Shown here in pieces: positions 6,235 through 8,477 of a DNA stretch of 8,477 bases. Within the stretch, counting starts at the first letter, position 1; each line of letters begins with the position of its first letter. The stretch comes from Candidatus Bathyarchaeota archaeon (GTDB taxonomy: Archaea > Thermoproteota > Bathyarchaeia > Bathyarchaeales > Bathyarchaeaceae), in the NCBI GenBank assembly GCA_029883255.1, contig JAOUJL010000056.1, forward strand, positions 1 through 8,477. Reading direction: 5' to 3'. The notes under the pieces are model-generated. The model was not told the DNA's origin. It worked only from the letters and a program-made list of their open reading frames with translations, and ran no database searches. The position numbers and the translations under genes were made by a program.

Positions 6235-6669
6235 TCTTCCCTTCCCCGGCGTGGGTACAAGGCCGAGTTGCTGCATCAAGCCCAGGGTATCAAACCTTTC
6301 CCAGCCTTCCACGAACTTGCCGCCAGCAATGCGGTCGATGTAGATCCCACATATCGTCACCTTCTTGTTGGTAGGGGGGATACCGCTAAATTCACCTTTG
6401 TGTGTGCCAGTCATTGTAAAGCGTACCGCTACCTTATCCCCTTCGACGACCATGTCATCAATGGTGGAATGATTGTCGGGAAAGGCGCTGTAGAACTCGC
6501 TCATAGATTGTTTGAAGTCCTTGAGGCCGTGTATATCCTCGCCAGTGCCACTGTGAAAGACGAAGTCAGTGGCGCATAACTCGTCTATTACAGCCATGGC
6601 GGCCGCCTTCCCCCTGTTCCACTCCTCAACAAAACGACGCTCTAGCGCCTTAATTTCTTTTGCTGACAT
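6232..6669 (-). CDS. SnoaL-like (ester cyclase / NTF2-like) domain protein
   Basis: The 145-residue single-domain protein has the SnoaL/ester-cyclase pattern of the NTF2-like cone fold. An N-terminal helix ends in FVEEWNRG. Then come DFVFHS (35-40), FYSAFPDNHSTIDDMVVEGD (59-78), VRFTMTGTHKGEFSGIPPT (82-100), GIYIDRI (108-114), GKFVEGWERFD (117-127) and a final LGLMQQLGL. Relatives include polyketide cyclases and many small-molecule proteins of unknown role; the reaction here is unknown. The start ATG is well supported by GGGTGAT (6675-6681) at good spacing and a TATA box 40 bp upstream. Its GC is clearly above the surrounding genes (GGCGGCCGCC-like codons), and the sequence resembles widespread bacterial versions, so it may have been acquired by transfer. 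It lies upstream of the FAH-family gene on the same strand, but with a 124-bp gap and a dyad between them. Confidence 0.87.
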   Translation of the reverse strand: MSAKEIKALERRFVEEWNRGKAAAMAVIDELCATDFVFHSGTGEDIHGLKDFKQSMSEFYSAFPDNHSTIDDMVVEGDKVAVRFTMTGTHKGEFSGIPPTNKKVTICGIYIDRIAGGKFVEGWERFDTLGLMQQLGLVPTPGKGR

Positions 6670-6675
6670 GACAAA

Positions 6676-6681
6676 TCACCC
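6676..6681 (-). promoter_or_regulatory. Shine-Dalgarno sequence of the SnoaL-like gene
   Basis: The minus strand reads GGGTGA here, followed by TTTGTC and then the ATG at 6669. This is one of the few strong ribosome-binding sites in the window and it fixes the start codon. Confidence 0.6.
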
Positions 6682-6709
6682 GCTAATTACTAACTAACCT
6701 ATGTCTATC

Positions 6710-6717
6710 ATATATAA
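6710..6717 (-). promoter_or_regulatory. TATA box of the SnoaL-like gene
   Basis: The minus strand reads TTATATAT, a near-ideal archaeal TATA box. Transcription would start near 6688, leaving a leader of about 18 nt that includes the GGGTGA ribosome-binding site. The gene is therefore probably transcribed from its own promoter, separate from the winged-helix gene upstream. Confidence 0.65.
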
Positions 6718-6845
6718 TTTTAACGTGCCCCCGCGGGTTGCTATACGAAACCCTCAGAGACGTTGAGAGAGAAGAAGATAAAAATTTAATGGTTGTATGA
6801 TTGCCTATTCGGGTTTATCGTTCTAGTATCTGAAGCTAGAGCGTG

Positions 6846-7877
6846 TCAATCGTTAGACTTGACCAAGATTTGCATTAGCTTCTTTCTTCCGTTTTTAGGG
6901 GTGTCCAGCACCGGGATTTGTTGAATCACTTCTAAAGGTTTTGCTGTATATTCTGCCGAGGCTTGTGCAAACTCTGTGAGCAGTAGGTGCATTTTCTCAA
7001 GGAGTTTCGCGGCTTGTGTCCCTTCTTTTGTTAGGGCGTAGGTTTTCGGACGTTTCCGTTTAAAGACTAGTTTCTTGCCTCTGAGTTTCCTTAGATATTT
7101 GTAGGTTCTCCGTAAGGAGATGTTTGTTTTGTCAGCAAGTTTTTTGGCTGTTGTGCCGTTTTCTGGAATATTCTTGTAAGCGCGTTTTTCCGTTGCTGAA
7201 AGTTTCTCCTGTTGAGGTTTTCTCTTTGTTTTGAAGTAGAAGATGTAACTGTTTTCATTGTCTTTTGTTATGAGGTTTGCCTTTTGAAGACGCAGAAGAA
7301 CTCTCGATAGGCTTCCGGTCGGGATTAAGGATTGTATTTCTTCATAGGTTTTAGGGCTTTCAAATAGTGCTTTAATTGTTTTTTCTTCGTAACATTCGGA
7401 GTGGGGCGGCAGAAGGCCTCTGATGTCTTGGAAATCTTTTGTTAATTCGTTAAGCTTGCAGCCAAACAGTGTTGCGTGGTACTTGTTACCGTTTTCTTTG
7501 GCTAGTCCAACTTTGATTAAGGGGTTAACGTATTCTTCGGCTATTGTTCGTCGGCTGTGATAATAGCCTATTTTTCTCAGTTTTTGTTGAAGTCTAACTA
7601 TGGAATATCTTCCATTCGAGAGTATCTCTAATATTTGCAGGCGTCTCTTGTTCTTTAATGTGTTTAGCAAGTTTGCGATGAAGTTAGCATTTTCCATTTT
7701 TCCATATAGTTTTCTGAGCTCATTTTTCAGTTTCCAAATGTTGCACCTTGTTACACATGTGATCGGCGTTAATGGGTGACAGCTTTCGCAAGTTTCCTTC
7801 GCTTTTCCTAGCACCCCTGCTAAGCCTGTTTCTTGTCGTGTCGCTTGCAGTGTTATTAAATCAATTTTGGTCTTCAT
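6846..7877 (-). CDS. Multi-winged-helix transcriptional regulator with N-terminal Cys cluster
   Basis: The 343-residue protein is basic and DNA-binding in character. An N-terminal C30-x2-C33-x7-C41-x3-C45 cluster, followed by NIWKLKNELRKL, suits a small zinc site or another metal or redox site leading into a helix. Three winged-helix units follow at about 65-140 (NKRRLQILEILSNGRYS opening), 160-216 and 222-298 (TAKKLADKTNISLRRTYKYL as the helix-turn-helix, then a wing ending YALTKEG). A helical tail closes the protein. The arrangement resembles archaeal regulators annotated only as winged helix-turn-helix proteins; no ligand is known. ATG 7877 keeps the Cys cluster; M61 is a later possible start that would delete it. 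There is no clear ribosome-binding site. The gene is head-to-head with the Xre-type regulator across 182 bp, and one operator-like near-palindrome lies 17-29 bp before its start codon, suggesting repression by one of the two regulators. Confidence 0.8.
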   Translation of the reverse strand: MKTKIDLITLQATRQETGLAGVLGKAKETCESCHPLTPITCVTRCNIWKLKNELRKLYGKMENANFIANLLNTLKNKRRLQILEILSNGRYSIVRLQQKLRKIGYYHSRRTIAEEYVNPLIKVGLAKENGNKYHATLFGCKLNELTKDFQDIRGLLPPHSECYEEKTIKALFESPKTYEEIQSLIPTGSLSRVLLRLQKANLITKDNENSYIFYFKTKRKPQQEKLSATEKRAYKNIPENGTTAKKLADKTNISLRRTYKYLRKLRGKKLVFKRKRPKTYALTKEGTQAAKLLEKMHLLLTEFAQASAEYTAKPLEVIQQIPVLDTPKNGRKKLMQILVKSND

Positions 7878-7893
7878 GGTGCTGGACTCCCAT

Positions 7894-7906
7894 TGACGTG
7901 TGTCAT
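7894..7906 (-). promoter_or_regulatory. Operator-like near-palindrome, copy C (ATGACACACGTCA)
   Basis: The minus strand reads TTATGACACACGTCAA across 7893-7908. It matches copies A and B at all but a few positions and keeps both half-sites, ATGAC and GTCA. It overlaps or directly follows a weak TATA-like TTTCTTAT (7905-7912) of the winged-helix gene, which is a repressor-type position. Confidence 0.65.
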
Positions 7907-7992
7907 AAGAAATTGTTGGAGACGTTTTCAGAAGCAGGTTGAGGAGAAAGGAGAGAGAGCTCTTGTAAGCTTCCCGTCTCTGTCAACCTCTT

Positions 7993-8006
7993 ATGACATA
8001 CGTCAT
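7993..8006 (+). promoter_or_regulatory. Operator-like near-palindrome, copy A (ATGACATACGTCAT)
   Basis: ATGAC-ATAC-GTCAT has 5-bp inverted half-sites with a 4-bp centre. It is identical over 14 bp to copy B, 21 bp further on, so the two would lie on the same face of the helix, two turns apart. Confidence 0.75.
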
Positions 8007-8013
8007 AATCAAT

Positions 8014-8027
8014 ATGACATACGTCAT
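8014..8027 (+). promoter_or_regulatory. Operator-like near-palindrome, copy B (ATGACATACGTCAT)
   Basis: This exact 14-bp repeat of copy A ends two bases before the TATA box at 8030, so it covers the position of the TFB recognition element. Binding here could either recruit or block the general factors of the Xre-type gene. Confidence 0.75.
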
Positions 8028-8029
8028 CC

Positions 8030-8037
8030 TTATATAC
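8030..8037 (+). promoter_or_regulatory. TATA box of the Xre-type regulator gene
   Basis: TTATATAC is a strong archaeal TATA element. Its centre is about 26 bp before the GTG at 8060, so the predicted transcript begins at or within a few bases of the start codon. This supports a leaderless mRNA and the GTG start. Confidence 0.7.
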
Positions 8038-8059
8038 CTTTCCCCACAACTAAACAAAG

Positions 8060-8449
8060 GTGAAGAAACAATTGCTAATTCCCTGCGAAATCGCCGTCAA
8101 ATCAGTCATACCAGCAATAAAAGCAGCAATAGCAAAAGAACTCGTAGAAAAATACAGTCTAAAACAGAACCAAGTAGCCGAAGCCCTAGGAATATCTCAA
8201 TCTGCAGTAAGCAAATACACTCGACGAGTCAGGGGACACGTAATAGAAATCGGCGACATAGAAGAAATACAACCCCTAATAAACAACATGATAAACCTAT
8301 TCATAAATGGAAATCCAAAACGAGCAGAATTTCTAAGTCTTTTCTGCCAAACATGCATGACGATACGCAAGAAAGTCCTGATGTGCCAATTCTGCCAAAA
8401 AACAGACCCCAAAATCGAAATAGAAGAATGCGGCTTCTGCTTAACGTAA
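8060..8449 (+). CDS. Archaeal Xre-family HTH regulator with three C-terminal CxxC pairs
   Basis: The 129-residue protein opens with LIPCEIAVKSVIPAIKAAIA, typical of the archaeal predicted regulators grouped as COG2522. The helix-turn-helix follows at about 35-58 (KQNQVAEALGISQSAVSKYT). A helical linker (66-95) leads to a Cys-rich end with C96-x2-C99, C109-x2-C112 and C124-x2-C127, plus C9 near the N-terminus. Three CxxC pairs can hold zinc or an iron-sulfur cluster; a metal- or redox-sensing role is inferred, not shown. GTG 8060 is chosen because the next in-frame ATG is at residue 78 and the TATA box spacing predicts a leaderless transcript. Two identical near-palindromes sit just upstream of its promoter and a third lies in the divergent winged-helix promoter, so auto- or cross-regulation is likely. 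Codons are strongly A-rich. Confidence 0.83.
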   Translation: MKKQLLIPCEIAVKSVIPAIKAAIAKELVEKYSLKQNQVAEALGISQSAVSKYTRRVRGHVIEIGDIEEIQPLINNMINLFINGNPKRAEFLSLFCQTCMTIRKKVLMCQFCQKTDPKIEIEECGFCLT

Positions 8450-8457
8450 AAGCGCGG

Positions 8458-8477
8458 ATGAAGACGCAATATACTAA
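8458..8477 (+). CDS. Possible start of a downstream gene (cut by window edge)
   Basis: An ATG 8 bp after the stop of the Xre-type gene opens MKTQYT and runs off the window. The close spacing would suit an operon partner, but there is no Shine-Dalgarno sequence and only six codons are visible, so it may be chance. Confidence 0.2.

Noticed and set aside
6196..6579. Plus-strand 127-residue open frame opposite the SnoaL-like gene
   Set aside because: Lies antisense to a clear family member and has no family features of its own.
6730..6753. CCCGCGGG palindrome and GGGTT/AACCC arms upstream of the SnoaL promoter
   Set aside because: Short and overlapping symmetries with no repeat elsewhere; could be coincidental GC-rich spacer.
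6823..6842. TCTAG / CTAGA hairpin after the winged-helix gene as a terminator
   Set aside because: Five-base arms with a long loop and no T-run on the minus strand.
7936..7989. Inverted repeat AGGTTGA / TCAACCT around a purine-rich stretch in the divergent promoter
   Set aside because: Only 7-bp arms with a 40-nt loop and no supporting feature; chance is likely in this length.
1..8477. Search by eye for CRISPR arrays, insertion sequences, tRNA and rRNA genes
   Set aside because: No regularly spaced repeats, transposase motifs, target-site duplications or cloverleaf patterns were found; the repeats present are promoter-scale.

Overview
The window looks like a chromosomal stretch from an archaeon with moderate GC. 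Archaeal signs are TATA-box promoters about 25 bp before likely transcript starts, leaderless or nearly leaderless genes (two regulators and the TPR gene), GTG and TTG starts, and regulator types that I associate with archaea. Gene flavour (a very large cytoplasmic TPR protein, a multi-winged-helix regulator with an N-terminal Cys cluster, an Xre-like regulator with C-terminal CxxC pairs) would fit Bathyarchaeia or a related Thermoproteota lineage. That placement is an inference, not a demonstrated match.

Layout, left to right. Bases 1-39 may be the tail of a plus-strand gene. A minus-strand ferritin-like four-helix protein (118-588) is divergent from a plus-strand short-chain dehydrogenase/reductase (780-1547). 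A 3.3-kb plus-strand gene (1696-4992) encodes a 1098-residue helical TPR protein with a C-terminal Ig-like domain. A frameshifted small minus-strand reading frame (4999-5188) converges on it. Three further minus-strand genes follow: a fumarylacetoacetase-family enzyme (5220-6107), a SnoaL-like protein (6232-6669) with visibly higher GC, and a three-winged-helix regulator (6846-7877). Head-to-head with the last is a plus-strand Xre-type regulator (8060-8449).

The strongest unexplained signal is the 182-bp divergent promoter between the two regulators. It carries three copies of a near-palindrome, ATGAC-N4-GTCA(T). Two lie exactly 21 bp apart just upstream of the TATA box of the Xre gene, and one lies between the start codon and the likely TATA region of the winged-helix gene. 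Both proteins carry cysteine clusters, so this looks like a small cross-regulated, possibly metal- or redox-responsive circuit. A second signal is a GC-alternating element, GCGCGCGC with matching flanks, found in opposite orientation on either side of the TPR gene and a third time at the SnoaL stop codon. No mobile element, CRISPR array, tRNA or rRNA was seen. There is no gene-free stretch longer than 300 bases.
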